This document shows, in pieces, positions 1 to 7,872 of a DNA stretch of 43,403 bases. The DNA is from Lachnospiraceae bacterium. GTDB lineage: Bacteria; Bacillota; Clostridia; Lachnospirales; Lachnospiraceae. The DNA lies in NCBI GenBank assembly GCA_024691015.1, contig JAILOD010000093.1:1-43403 (forward strand). Direction: 5' to 3'. Position 1 is the stretch's first letter. Each line of letters starts with the position of its first letter. Both the position numbers and the translations under genes were made by a program. Below the pieces are notes generated by a model. It was not told the DNA's origin and made no database searches. It saw only the letters and a program-made list of their open reading frames with translations.

Positions 1-1348
1 GGTCAAAGCTGAAGGTCCAGTTTTCTATGTAATACAGGTCAAATTCAACCCTCTTAAGGATCGATGTGTCACCTCTGTAACCGTTAACCTGTGCCCAACC
101 CGTAAGTCCTGGACGTACCTGATGCTTGACCATGTAGCGCGGGATCTCTTCCTTGAATTTCTCAACAAACTGAGGCCTCTCAGGTCGCGGTCCGACTATA
201 CTCATCTCTCCCTTAAGCACATTGAAAAGCTGAGGAAGCTCGTCCATACTGGTACCTCTCAAAACCTTACCGACACCTGTAACTCTCGGATCCTCCGGTG
301 TTGTCCAGCTGTTTTTCTCATCTTCCTTTTTCTGAACCACCATGGTTCTGAATTTATACATTTTGAATTCCTTATTGTGAAGGCCGACCCTCGTCTGCTT
401 GAAGATCACAGGTCCCGGCGAAGACAGCTTTACCGCTATTGCCGAAGCCAGCATGATCGGCGAAAACACGATCATCATAAGAATGGCACAGACAATGTCA
501 AACACCCTCTTGATAAAGATATTCAAGGGATTTGTAAGCGGCACATGGCGGATATTTATGACAGGAAGACCGTCCAGATCCTCCATATACGGTCTCGACG
601 GTATAACCCTGTTGTAATCGGGCACAAACTGTGTATGAACACCACTCTTTTCACAAAGTGCAACAATGCGCTCAAGCTTGCCGTATTCCGACAGATCAAG
701 AGTGATAGCTATCTCATCCAGCTTATTCTCCGGAAGGATGTAATCGAGATTTCCTATACGTCCCAGAACCTTCACTCCCTTAAAGGTCGTACCGGCCTTA
801 ACGTTATCATCCAGTATCCCTCTTATAACATATCCCCACTGCGGATTTCTAATTATCCTTCTTATATAGTTTTCGGCAGATTCGGAATACCCGACCAGCA
901 GGATATATTTCCTGTTAAAGCCTTTTTTCCTGAAATAACGCAAAATAAGCCTTATCACATTTCGCTCTGCCGTACACATAAACACATTCAGAGCGAAGAA
1001 GATAAAGATCAGGGATCTGGCAAAATGCGGCTGATGGATTATATACAGCACAACGATAAATGCTATAAGTCCGGTGACATTAGCCTTTATGATATTGTAT
1101 AATTCCCTTTTTCTTCCCGAAACCCTCTTCGAACTGTACAGATCAAACTGATAGTATAAAAACAGATAACCTATAACCAGAAAGGGTATGGCCATAAAAT
1201 ATACATCGTATGGAAGGTGATATACCAAAGGGTCATTTATCGGCGTCATAAATCTGATGGCCACAGCCAGCGAATAGGATATCGCTACAACTATGGCATC
1301 CAGGATAAAATGCAACCTGTTAAATAACCGTTGATTATCCTTGATCAA
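1..1348 (-). CDS. Polyprenyl-phosphate hexose-1-phosphate transferase (WcaJ/EpsE-like initiating enzyme), 3' end cut by the window
   Basis: This enzyme would transfer a sugar 1-phosphate from a nucleotide sugar to undecaprenyl phosphate and so start assembly of a lipid-linked glycan at the inner face of the membrane. I translated the minus strand directly. It has four N-terminal membrane segments, a nucleotide-binding-like middle region, a further hydrophobic segment, and the bacterial sugar transferase domain with SPGPVIFKQTRVG, YKFRTM, the catalytic Asp-Glu pair in MDELPQLFNVLKGE (about residues 369-370), SIVGPRPERPQF and RPGLTGWAQVNGYRG. About 449 codons are present and only a dozen or so C-terminal residues appear to be missing. 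The start is TTG at 1348, with GGAGG seven bases upstream. It overlaps the TGA of the preceding glycosyltransferase by four bases, so translation is probably coupled. The family is certain; the sugar (glucose, galactose or another) is not. Confidence 0.92.
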   Translation of the reverse strand, partial: MIKDNQRLFNRLHFILDAIVVAISYSLAVAIRFMTPINDPLVYHLPYDVYFMAIPFLVIGYLFLYYQFDLYSSKRVSGRKRELYNIIKANVTGLIAFIVVLYIIHQPHFARSLIFIFFALNVFMCTAERNVIRLILRYFRKKGFNRKYILLVGYSESAENYIRRIIRNPQWGYVIRGILDDNVKAGTTFKGVKVLGRIGNLDYILPENKLDEIAITLDLSEYGKLERIVALCEKSGVHTQFVPDYNRVIPSRPYMEDLDGLPVINIRHVPLTNPLNIFIKRVFDIVCAILMMIVFSPIMLASAIAVKLSSPGPVIFKQTRVGLHNKEFKMYKFRTMVVQKKEDEKNSWTTPEDPRVTGVGKVLRGTSMDELPQLFNVLKGEMSIVGPRPERPQFVEKFKEEIPRYMVKHQVRPGLTGWAQVNGYRGDTSILKRVEFDLYYIENWTFSFD

Positions 1349-2310
1349 AATATAACCTCCGCAAATCTTTTAAACATGTTCAAATACAATTCAAGCTGAA
1401 TTTTCACATAATTCTTGAAATTCCTGCCCGAATACGGATATTTTCTTCCTTCCCTGCATAAAAGATATCCTCTTTTGATCCCGGAAAGGTAGGCTCTTCC
1501 GTAACCCGTGATTATAAAATACAATGCCTTGATACCGAAACCTATTATAAAGAACGGCAGATTCAGGATTATCTGCAGGGTAGGCATATTCTTCATGATT
1601 ATATACATATTGTTCCTTGCCGAAAGCCTCACCTTGAAATCATTGTGTCTGGACCCGGAAACTCCCGAACCCATATGATATACTATAGCCTCCGGCTCGT
1701 AGATGTTTATATATCCCATTATTCTGGCCCTGTATCCCATATCCACATCCTCAAGATATGCAAAATGGAATTCATCAAACCAGCCTATCTCATCGAGGAT
1801 CCGTCTTCTGTAGATGGCAGCACCTCCGCAGGAAGCAAAAACCCTGCACTTTTTCGTATATCTGTCCCTCTTCTTATCCTTACCCCTTGCAAAGGCCCAT
1901 CCGAGGCAGCAGTAAAGGTCTCCGGCACCGTCTATCCTGTCCGGACGCTGCAATTGCAGCATTTTGGACGCAACCGAAAAAATCCTGTCATCTTCAACTA
2001 TGCTTTCATGAAGCTTCCTGACAAAGCTTTTGTCTGCAACGGTATCGTTGTTCAGCAGGATAACATATTCCGCCTCCGATCTCTTAAGACCCTCATTCAC
2101 AGCCCTTGAAAAACCGAAATTCTGCTCCAGACGTACAAGACGCACCTCAGGATAGGAGTTCTCGACAATATCGGCACTTTTGTCTTCGGAAGCATTGTCA
2201 ACAACAATGACCTCAAAATCTTCAAAGTCCTGTTTCTTAAGAGAATCAAGGCAGTCCGCTATGTAGTTTTTCCCCTGATAATTGGGAATTATAACCGAAA
2301 TCTTTTTCAT
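1345..2310 (-). CDS. GT2 family glycosyltransferase (WbbL/rhamnosyltransferase-like)
   Basis: A cytoplasmic, membrane-associated GT-A fold glycosyltransferase of 321 residues. The fold begins with ISVIIPNYQG, followed by VIVVDNAS and the metal-binding LLNNDT (Asn-Asn-Asp at about 87-89). GWFDEFHFAYLEDVDMGYR and YHMGSG match the acceptor-side and base motifs of the WbbL/GT2 subgroup. A hydrophobic stretch at about 248-272 and a basic C-terminus suggest attachment to the membrane. The family includes dTDP-rhamnose:lipid-linked rhamnosyltransferases, which would fit the rfbA/B/C genes of this locus, but the donor cannot be read from sequence. Its end overlaps the initiating transferase start by four bases and its start overlaps the upstream glycosyltransferase by four bases. 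Confidence 0.9.
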   Translation of the reverse strand: MKKISVIIPNYQGKNYIADCLDSLKKQDFEDFEVIVVDNASEDKSADIVENSYPEVRLVRLEQNFGFSRAVNEGLKRSEAEYVILLNNDTVADKSFVRKLHESIVEDDRIFSVASKMLQLQRPDRIDGAGDLYCCLGWAFARGKDKKRDRYTKKCRVFASCGGAAIYRRRILDEIGWFDEFHFAYLEDVDMGYRARIMGYINIYEPEAIVYHMGSGVSGSRHNDFKVRLSARNNMYIIMKNMPTLQIILNLPFFIIGFGIKALYFIITGYGRAYLSGIKRGYLLCREGRKYPYSGRNFKNYVKIQLELYLNMFKRFAEVIF

Positions 2311-3653
2311 CTTCTGAATACTATCTCCGGATCCATAATGATCCTGTATCCCATTTCCCTTATATTTTTAAACAATTCTCCCGGGCTCATATCATCATCC
2401 GTCAACAGCGAACTTCTGATAAGACAGATATCCATTGACAGTGCATCCACATCCTGCTGCATCGAAGCTCGATGCATGTAGCCCGAATAATAACGGTTCA
2501 TGCCGGTATAAAGCTGTTTCATTCTTCCGTCCGGCAAAACCCTTGTACCACTGTATAATATTTTATCCCAGCCGTCCACTATCCGTGCACCGACCGCACC
2601 TATGTCCTCCCTTTCAAGATATGAGGCCATAAGTGATTCATATTCCGCCTGCAGGGGCTTCAGATCTTCGCTGATAAACACAGTATATTCCTTATCGGAA
2701 AGATCCGTGGAATATTCTATCCTGTAAAAGCCCAGATGTGCACTGTCCTTAACCGTACCCTTAAGAGAATTTCTCTTAAGATAATCCTCCAGCGCCCTTT
2801 TACCGCTCTCATAGGCATATAGCTTGGCGGCCGGATTTCCCGCGGTTGAATCGGGATGCACACGCCAGTGATACAGTACCTTCTTTACATGGCCGATATT
2901 CTTACCCTTTACGGCTTCTATACATCTTAAAATAAAATCATAATCCTGCGCTCCGTCAAATTCCTTTCTAAAAAGACCGGCCTTAAGTGCTACGGCCTTT
3001 TCAACGGTAAAAAGATGACATATATAATTATTGCTCAGAAACAGATCCTTATTATAATCCGGTTTAAAATTCGGTGCAAAATATCTGTCGGATGATCCGT
3101 CATACTTATCTTCATCCGTATATACAAGCCTTGCTCCCTTTGATATAGCTCTGGCACTTTCAAGAAGAGCATCACTCTCCAGAAAATCATCGTGATCGAC
3201 AAAGGTAAGATAATTCCCCCGCGCCGCCTTTATCCCGGCATTTGTGTTCTCAGATATGCCCTTGTTTTCTTCCAGCTTAAGATATCTTATTCTTCCGTCG
3301 TTGTAAACTGACAATGTATCAAACACCGTTCTGCTTTTACTTCCGTCAACTATCAGAAGCTCAAATTCCCCGTAGCTTTGGCCCAGGACACTGTCGATCA
3401 GCCTTTTTAAATAGATCGCATTGCTTTCATAGGTCGGAACGATTACGGAAAATTTTATCCCCGCACCCGAAAGCACAGCCTCTTCAAAACGGGTTCTGTC
3501 CCGCTTCGCCCTTTCTCTGTGCATAAGAGCATTGTATTTGTCATCTCTTTTTCTGTCCTTAACATATTCAACGGACCTGCAGGCAGCTCTTCTTAATCCG
3601 TTTCTCTTTATAAAGCTTCCTGCCTTTAAAAGCTCTATTCCCAAAGACTTCAT
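2307..3653 (-). CDS. GT2 glycosyltransferase with an intact first GT-A domain and a degenerate second domain
   Basis: Protein of 448 residues. After a basic N-terminal stretch of about 65 residues there is a complete GT-A domain (about 67-300): FSVIVPTYES, LLIVDGS, KGISENTNAG, the DxD-type FVDHDD at 153-156, and YHWRVHPDSTAGN. The region after about 310 lines up with the second half of the second GT-A domain of the 678-residue protein encoded at 10920-12956: EDIGAVGARIVDG corresponds to RDVGAVGAKLYYE, and QQDVDALSMD to AQDVSAVTGA. The segment has lost the nucleotide-binding N-terminal half, and the NND motif position reads SED. Only the first domain is therefore expected to be catalytic, and the rest may be structural. 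Both ends overlap neighbours by four bases, so it belongs to a coupled operon. The donor and acceptor are unknown. Confidence 0.88.
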   Translation of the reverse strand: MKSLGIELLKAGSFIKRNGLRRAACRSVEYVKDRKRDDKYNALMHRERAKRDRTRFEEAVLSGAGIKFSVIVPTYESNAIYLKRLIDSVLGQSYGEFELLIVDGSKSRTVFDTLSVYNDGRIRYLKLEENKGISENTNAGIKAARGNYLTFVDHDDFLESDALLESARAISKGARLVYTDEDKYDGSSDRYFAPNFKPDYNKDLFLSNNYICHLFTVEKAVALKAGLFRKEFDGAQDYDFILRCIEAVKGKNIGHVKKVLYHWRVHPDSTAGNPAAKLYAYESGKRALEDYLKRNSLKGTVKDSAHLGFYRIEYSTDLSDKEYTVFISEDLKPLQAEYESLMASYLEREDIGAVGARIVDGWDKILYSGTRVLPDGRMKQLYTGMNRYYSGYMHRASMQQDVDALSMDICLIRSSLLTDDDMSPGELFKNIREMGYRIIMDPEIVFRR

Positions 3654-5080
3654 ACCGTCCTCATCACCCCTTCAGTCTCACGGAGTATCCTTATCGCATT
3701 TAAAATAAAGGCCATCACCTTCTGCGGCCTGTCAATATGGAGCGGCAGCATCGACAGGAAAAGCGAGCATTCAAACAAACGTACCTTCCCGTAATCAAAA
3801 CCTGCTTCCTCAAGATGACGTCTGAATATATCCTTGTACACCTTCATATCCGCATCAAAAACCAGCTCCGCTTCCATGTTTTCGTTTATCCTTATCTCAT
3901 AACGTGCACTGTTGATCAGATCATAATTTCCGCAAACTGAATGCGAAAGCTTTGCCACATCATAATATGGGTCCGTATAAATATCCGCCTCAGAGGATGC
4001 CCCCTTGGGATCGATAAGTCTTATCATATCGCAATCAGGCTGGTACAGGATGTTTGAAAAACAAAGATCCCCGTGACCTATAGCATGATAGAGCTTTTCA
4101 TTTCCCTTTGAGATCTCTTTATCATACAGCTTCTCATATTCGGCTACTATATCGTCAATGGAAGAATAGGGCGTTCCGGCTGCTATAAAATCCGCTATCT
4201 TCTTATATTCTTCTTTTTTCTTAAGACTCTCTATCCTGTCTTCAACCTTGGTTATATATAGCTCTTTTTTCTTCAGATAATAGGTATCCCAATCCACCTC
4301 TGTTCTTTTTCTCACGGAAAGAAAACGGAACAGGTTTTTCATGAGATATTCGAACTCCTCCGTATCCACAGCCCCATGTATATATCGAATGGCAACGTCC
4401 GTCATATGCTGTCTTTCCATGGTATAGGATGCCCCGTTTTCCGTCTCGGTATAATTATAGGGCATTACAAAATAGCTCTTCATTTCATCCGGTAAAAACC
4501 TGTAAAAGTCGTATTCGGCCCTGATCTTTTTAATATCGGATGAACGCTTTACAACGGTATGCTCGTCACCGTCAAGCCTGTTAAAGAAGCGGGCCTCAAA
4601 GCCTCCCGTAATAAAGCTTAAGAAGCTGTCCCTCTCATAAATATCCATAAAGGCATCGGATTCGACTTCGGCAAATCCCGATGCCGCCTTGTTAATTTTC
4701 GCAAATGTATCGTTTTCCGAAACAAATTCCTTCCAGCTCTTAAAATCCGAAAAGACCAGAGCACTGATCCTATCCCCGTTCGTAATTCTGTAATTATTTC
4801 GGGCGAAGGCCGTCTTTTTCAGCAGGATTTCAAACTCCTGCCTGTCTTTTATAACACAGTGCGAGAAAATATGCAGAACGCAGCCATCCGACACTTCCTC
4901 AGGTTTAATATCTCCGGTCTGCTTTAATATAACGATCTCCTTATCATAAAAGGTCGCCATCAGTTCGGAAAGTGTTTTTCTCTTATATATTATCTCCCCG
5001 AAGCTCTTGCTTCCGGTCAGCTGCTTAAGTTTGCCCTCCGGCATAAACCGGTCGTCGTAAAAAACAGAAATATTCTTCAT
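3650..5080 (-). CDS. APH/choline-kinase-like phosphotransferase of the polysaccharide locus
   Basis: Protein of 476 residues. The C-terminal part (about 170-470) has the marks of the aminoglycoside phosphotransferase/choline kinase fold: a VVKRS lysine (Lys178), a following glutamate in IRAEYDFY (Glu189), the catalytic loop HGDLCFSN (336-343) and the metal-binding aspartate in RLIDPKG (Asp357). The first 140-150 residues match nothing I recognise. The protein probably phosphorylates a small molecule or sugar related to the surface glycan, for example a glycan residue, a polyol or choline. No partner such as a LicC-type nucleotidyltransferase is visible beside it. It overlaps the downstream glycosyltransferase and the upstream membrane protein by four bases each, so it is part of the operon. 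The fold call is good; the substrate is unknown. Confidence 0.72.
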   Translation of the reverse strand: MKNISVFYDDRFMPEGKLKQLTGSKSFGEIIYKRKTLSELMATFYDKEIVILKQTGDIKPEEVSDGCVLHIFSHCVIKDRQEFEILLKKTAFARNNYRITNGDRISALVFSDFKSWKEFVSENDTFAKINKAASGFAEVESDAFMDIYERDSFLSFITGGFEARFFNRLDGDEHTVVKRSSDIKKIRAEYDFYRFLPDEMKSYFVMPYNYTETENGASYTMERQHMTDVAIRYIHGAVDTEEFEYLMKNLFRFLSVRKRTEVDWDTYYLKKKELYITKVEDRIESLKKKEEYKKIADFIAAGTPYSSIDDIVAEYEKLYDKEISKGNEKLYHAIGHGDLCFSNILYQPDCDMIRLIDPKGASSEADIYTDPYYDVAKLSHSVCGNYDLINSARYEIRINENMEAELVFDADMKVYKDIFRRHLEEAGFDYGKVRLFECSLFLSMLPLHIDRPQKVMAFILNAIRILRETEGVMRTV

Positions 5081-5862
5081 TTTTTATTCTCCCCGGGATT
5101 TCTTCCCTTTTCAGCGTTCCAGATCAAAAGCGAAATAATAGTTGCCACACAGATTATTATCGATGCGATCACTCCGTAATATTCCGAAACCCTTATCTTT
5201 TCTCCGGCACCGAAGATTGAATTAATGTAATTATCAAAATCGTATATATCGAAGCCTTCATGAAGACCTGCTGCCAGCGCCTTTATGGCAAATATCTCAA
5301 AAACCCATCCTGCGAGGGAAGACAGTATCATAAGGGCACTTCTTCCGTGCACCAGCGACCTGACATAATTATGCCATTCTCCCGCCATATCCAGTCCTGA
5401 CAGAACTCCCATCGCTCTTCCTGATTTTTTGAACCGGATAATATAATTGTTTAAATATTGATATGAGGGCTCAAAGAAAATATAGATCAAAAGCAGGAGG
5501 ATCAATCCGGCAAAGAGAATGACCGGGATCACATTCACCTGTCTTATAAAGATCAGCTCGCAGGGGATCAGAATACAAAGAAGGGAAACCGTATCGAAGA
5601 ATCTGTCCACTATAACTCCGCAGATACCGACTTCTTTTCTCCCGGTAACTCTTGTGACTGCAATTATCCTGTATATTTCACCGAGCTTAAAGGGGATGAT
5701 AAGATTTACCAGCGTTGTACGCATGTACAGAAACAGAAATTCCGTAAATGGTATCCTCGTTTCTATAAGCACCAGATAAAGTCTCACCATCTTAAATATA
5801 TGTGCGGCCAGAAACAGTACTATGAAGATAAGGAAAAAGCAATTCGCAAATAAAAAAAACAT
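5077..5862 (-). CDS. AglD/MprF-type membrane protein (lysylphosphatidylglycerol synthase TM-region family)
   Basis: Integral membrane protein of 261 residues with about six hydrophobic segments. The sequence NLIIPFKLGEIYR followed by a VDRFFD segment is the usual signature of the UPF0104/AglD family, which is related to the flippase half of MprF. Family members are found with polyisoprenoid-linked sugar pathways and are thought to act in lipid flipping or as polyprenol-dependent enzymes. It is somewhat shorter than the usual length of about 300, and the first membrane helix of typical members seems absent, although it has its own ATG. That ATG shares one base with the TAA of the upstream DPM1-like gene. 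Given the GtrA and GT-C genes nearby, a role in moving or using lipid-linked sugars is a reasonable inference. Confidence 0.7.
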   Translation of the reverse strand: MFFLFANCFFLIFIVLFLAAHIFKMVRLYLVLIETRIPFTEFLFLYMRTTLVNLIIPFKLGEIYRIIAVTRVTGRKEVGICGVIVDRFFDTVSLLCILIPCELIFIRQVNVIPVILFAGLILLLLIYIFFEPSYQYLNNYIIRFKKSGRAMGVLSGLDMAGEWHNYVRSLVHGRSALMILSSLAGWVFEIFAIKALAAGLHEGFDIYDFDNYINSIFGAGEKIRVSEYYGVIASIIICVATIISLLIWNAEKGRNPGENKK

Positions 5863-6644
5863 TATCTGATTTCCTCTGCCAAATAACTCTCGATCTTCTT
5901 TTCCCTGTAATCCGTTTTAATGGTTTCTCTGTTTTTCATATATTTAAACAGCATTTTCAGGACATTGACGGCCTGACTTCCCATTTTGACATTGGAAACC
6001 TGATCCGTCTCCTTCCAGGTAACAGGATAAAAACGTTCTTTCTGCCCGTAATAATCAAGAGCCATTACCATACAGTAATTAAAGGTAAGATTATCGGGAA
6101 ACTTCTGATAAAATCTGTTTTCCAGCATACGTGTCGAATACAGGTTAAGACCGGAACCCAGATCGAATATCCTTCTTCGGGTAACCATTGCGAACAGGAA
6201 ATTATAAACAATATTACCAAAGGTTCTGAAAAGCGAATATCCGAAAAGCTTTGATCCGAACATGAATCTGGCACCCAGCACGCAATCGTATTTTTTATAT
6301 ATACCCTTTTTCAGCATGGGTATAAAATCATTAAAATTACCCTGATCATCTCCGTGAAGCACTATACAATAATCATAGCCCTTACGGATCGCATATTCAA
6401 AGGCCACCTTATGAGACCCTCCAAGCCCGTAGTTCTCGTCATTTCTTAATACCTTCAACGGAAAATCCCTGTTCTCCTCCTTATATATAAGTGCGGCCTC
6501 TTCGGTTTTATCCGTGCTCCGGTTATTGATCACAAGAACCGTATCTATATATGACAACGCCTCGCCCTTTAAGCTTTCCAGCACTCGCGGCAGCTGGTTT
6601 TCACAGTTGTAGGCAGGTATAAACAATAATATCTTATCCTTCAT
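5862..6644 (-). CDS. GT2 glycosyltransferase, DPM1/GtrB-like (polyprenyl-phosphate sugar synthase candidate)
   Basis: About 260 residues from the ATG at 6644. That ATG has AAAGGA eight bases upstream and is preferred over an in-frame TTG at 6662, which has no properly spaced ribosome binding site. The GT-A domain shows FIPAYNCENQLPRVL, VINNRSTDKT, NYGLGGSHKVAFEYA and the metal motif LHGDDQGN. This pattern belongs to the dolichyl/polyprenyl-phosphate hexose synthase branch rather than to processive transferases. There are no obvious C-terminal membrane helices, which agrees with the separate GtrA protein encoded just upstream acting as membrane partner. The product would be an undecaprenyl-phosphate-linked sugar for use on the outer face of the membrane. 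The sugar is unknown. Confidence 0.85.
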   Translation of the reverse strand: MKDKILLFIPAYNCENQLPRVLESLKGEALSYIDTVLVINNRSTDKTEEAALIYKEENRDFPLKVLRNDENYGLGGSHKVAFEYAIRKGYDYCIVLHGDDQGNFNDFIPMLKKGIYKKYDCVLGARFMFGSKLFGYSLFRTFGNIVYNFLFAMVTRRRIFDLGSGLNLYSTRMLENRFYQKFPDNLTFNYCMVMALDYYGQKERFYPVTWKETDQVSNVKMGSQAVNVLKMLFKYMKNRETIKTDYREKKIESYLAEEIR

Positions 6645-6658
6645 AACTTTGTTCCTTT

Positions 6659-7135
6659 TCAATCCTTTTTCTCTATGAAAATTTTACGAGTAACAAAATT
6701 ATATACCATAACTATTCCGGTAGCTATTATCTTGCCGACCCATTCCTTATAATCATAAAGGATACCGGATTTGAATATTTCCAGCGGAACAGACTTATAA
6801 TACGCAAGTACACCCATTATTATGGCCTCGTTCAGGCCAAGCCCTATAAGACTTAAAATGGCGAATATGGTAAATTCCTTTCGTCTGTCCATATTTTCAT
6901 CGTGACGGAAGACAAATTTCATACTGGTCAAGTAATTAAAAATAAGGGAAATGGTAAAACCGAAAAAGGCCGCCGCCATAACCGTGATATTATATAAGCC
7001 CTCATCCATCCCGTCACGGACAAATATCACTATTATAAGCGAGTAGATGGCAAAATCTATCACAGAGGATAAACCGCCTACGACCGCAAATTTCATGATC
7101 TGCTGCAGTAATGCTTGTTTTTTGTTATTTTCCAT
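6659..7135 (-). CDS. GtrA family membrane protein (lipid-linked sugar flippase candidate)
   Basis: A protein of 158 residues with four membrane segments. The N-terminal signature QIMKFAVVGGLSSVIDFAIY and the later TISLIFNYLTSMKFVF are typical of GtrA/DPMS-like proteins. GtrA members are proposed to flip polyprenyl-phosphate-glucose or similar lipids, or to anchor the partner GT2 synthase. The gene sits between two GtrB-like synthases (5862-6644 and 7148-7870), an arrangement expected for a lipid-linked sugar donor module. A clear AGAGGAG ribosome binding site precedes the ATG at 7135. Length and topology are normal for the family. Confidence 0.9.
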   Translation of the reverse strand: MENNKKQALLQQIMKFAVVGGLSSVIDFAIYSLIIVIFVRDGMDEGLYNITVMAAAFFGFTISLIFNYLTSMKFVFRHDENMDRRKEFTIFAILSLIGLGLNEAIIMGVLAYYKSVPLEIFKSGILYDYKEWVGKIIATGIVMVYNFVTRKIFIEKKD

Positions 7136-7147
7136 TTTTCTCCTCTT

Positions 7148-7870
7148 TTATTCGGCCGGAGTTTCGTTTATTTTCCTGTTCAGCTTTATAAACTGGCTTA
7201 AGGAAGTTCGGCCGATCTTAAATATTCTCTTCATATTGATCGAGTTTACACCACCCTGCCTTGGCCTGAAGGTTATCGGCATAAACCTGATCTTTCTTTT
7301 ATGCTTTGTATATATTACCGTAAGTAAAACATTGGCCAGAAAGAAATCCTTCGGCACCAGCTTGAGCTCACGTGACAGAGTAGAAGCATTCATAAGCCTG
7401 AAGGGTGTATTTGCATCGGTTACCACTACCTGAAAACATATTGCCACCACCAGCTTCAGTACCTTTGTTACAAAGATCCTCGAAAGCCCGTCCTGTCTTC
7501 CCTTGCGGTATCCGACTACCATATCGTAATGCTTCCTCATCCTCCAGAATTCGGGGAATTCGTCTGCTCTGGTCTGGCCGTCGGAATCCGTCTGGAACAC
7601 GTAATCGGCCCCCTCTTTTAACGCATAATAGTAACCGTACAACACAGTCGGACCATGTCCCGAATTATCCTTATGCAGGGCAATAAGCTGTTCTCTCTTT
7701 TCGGTTTCCTTTTTTATTACAGCATAGGTTGAATCCTTACTGCCATCATCGATTATGACCAGTCTGCTTTCTGTACCGGCCATAACCACCATGGGATACC
7801 ATTCATCTATAACGGTTTTGATGGTTGCTTCTTCGTTATATGCCGGAATGACAATATAGAGCTTATCCAT
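7148..7870 (-). CDS. GT2 glycosyltransferase, GtrB/DPM1-like
   Basis: About 240 residues from the ATG at 7870. An in-frame TTG at 7876 is also possible, but its distance from AGAGGAG is short. The motifs are YIVIPAYNEEATI, LVIIDDGSKDST, NSGHGPTVLYGYYYA and the DxD element FQTDSDGQTRADEF, all as in polyprenyl-phosphate sugar synthases. DANTPFRLMNAS and RQGGVNSI further match the family. There is no C-terminal membrane domain, so it likely works with the GtrA protein encoded directly downstream. The gene lies two bases after the end of the GT-C gene. Two such synthases around one GtrA suggest either two different lipid-linked donors or a donor and a modifying enzyme. Confidence 0.87.
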   Translation of the reverse strand: MDKLYIVIPAYNEEATIKTVIDEWYPMVVMAGTESRLVIIDDGSKDSTYAVIKKETEKREQLIALHKDNSGHGPTVLYGYYYALKEGADYVFQTDSDGQTRADEFPEFWRMRKHYDMVVGYRKGRQDGLSRIFVTKVLKLVVAICFQVVVTDANTPFRLMNASTLSRELKLVPKDFFLANVLLTVIYTKHKRKIRFMPITFRPRQGGVNSINMKRIFKIGRTSLSQFIKLNRKINETPAE

Positions 7871-7872
7871 CT

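Noticed and set aside
122-1102. Long plus-strand open frame of 326 codons
   Set aside because: It lies opposite the well-supported initiating sugar transferase, has no family-like sequence and no ribosome binding site. It is a shadow of the minus-strand gene.
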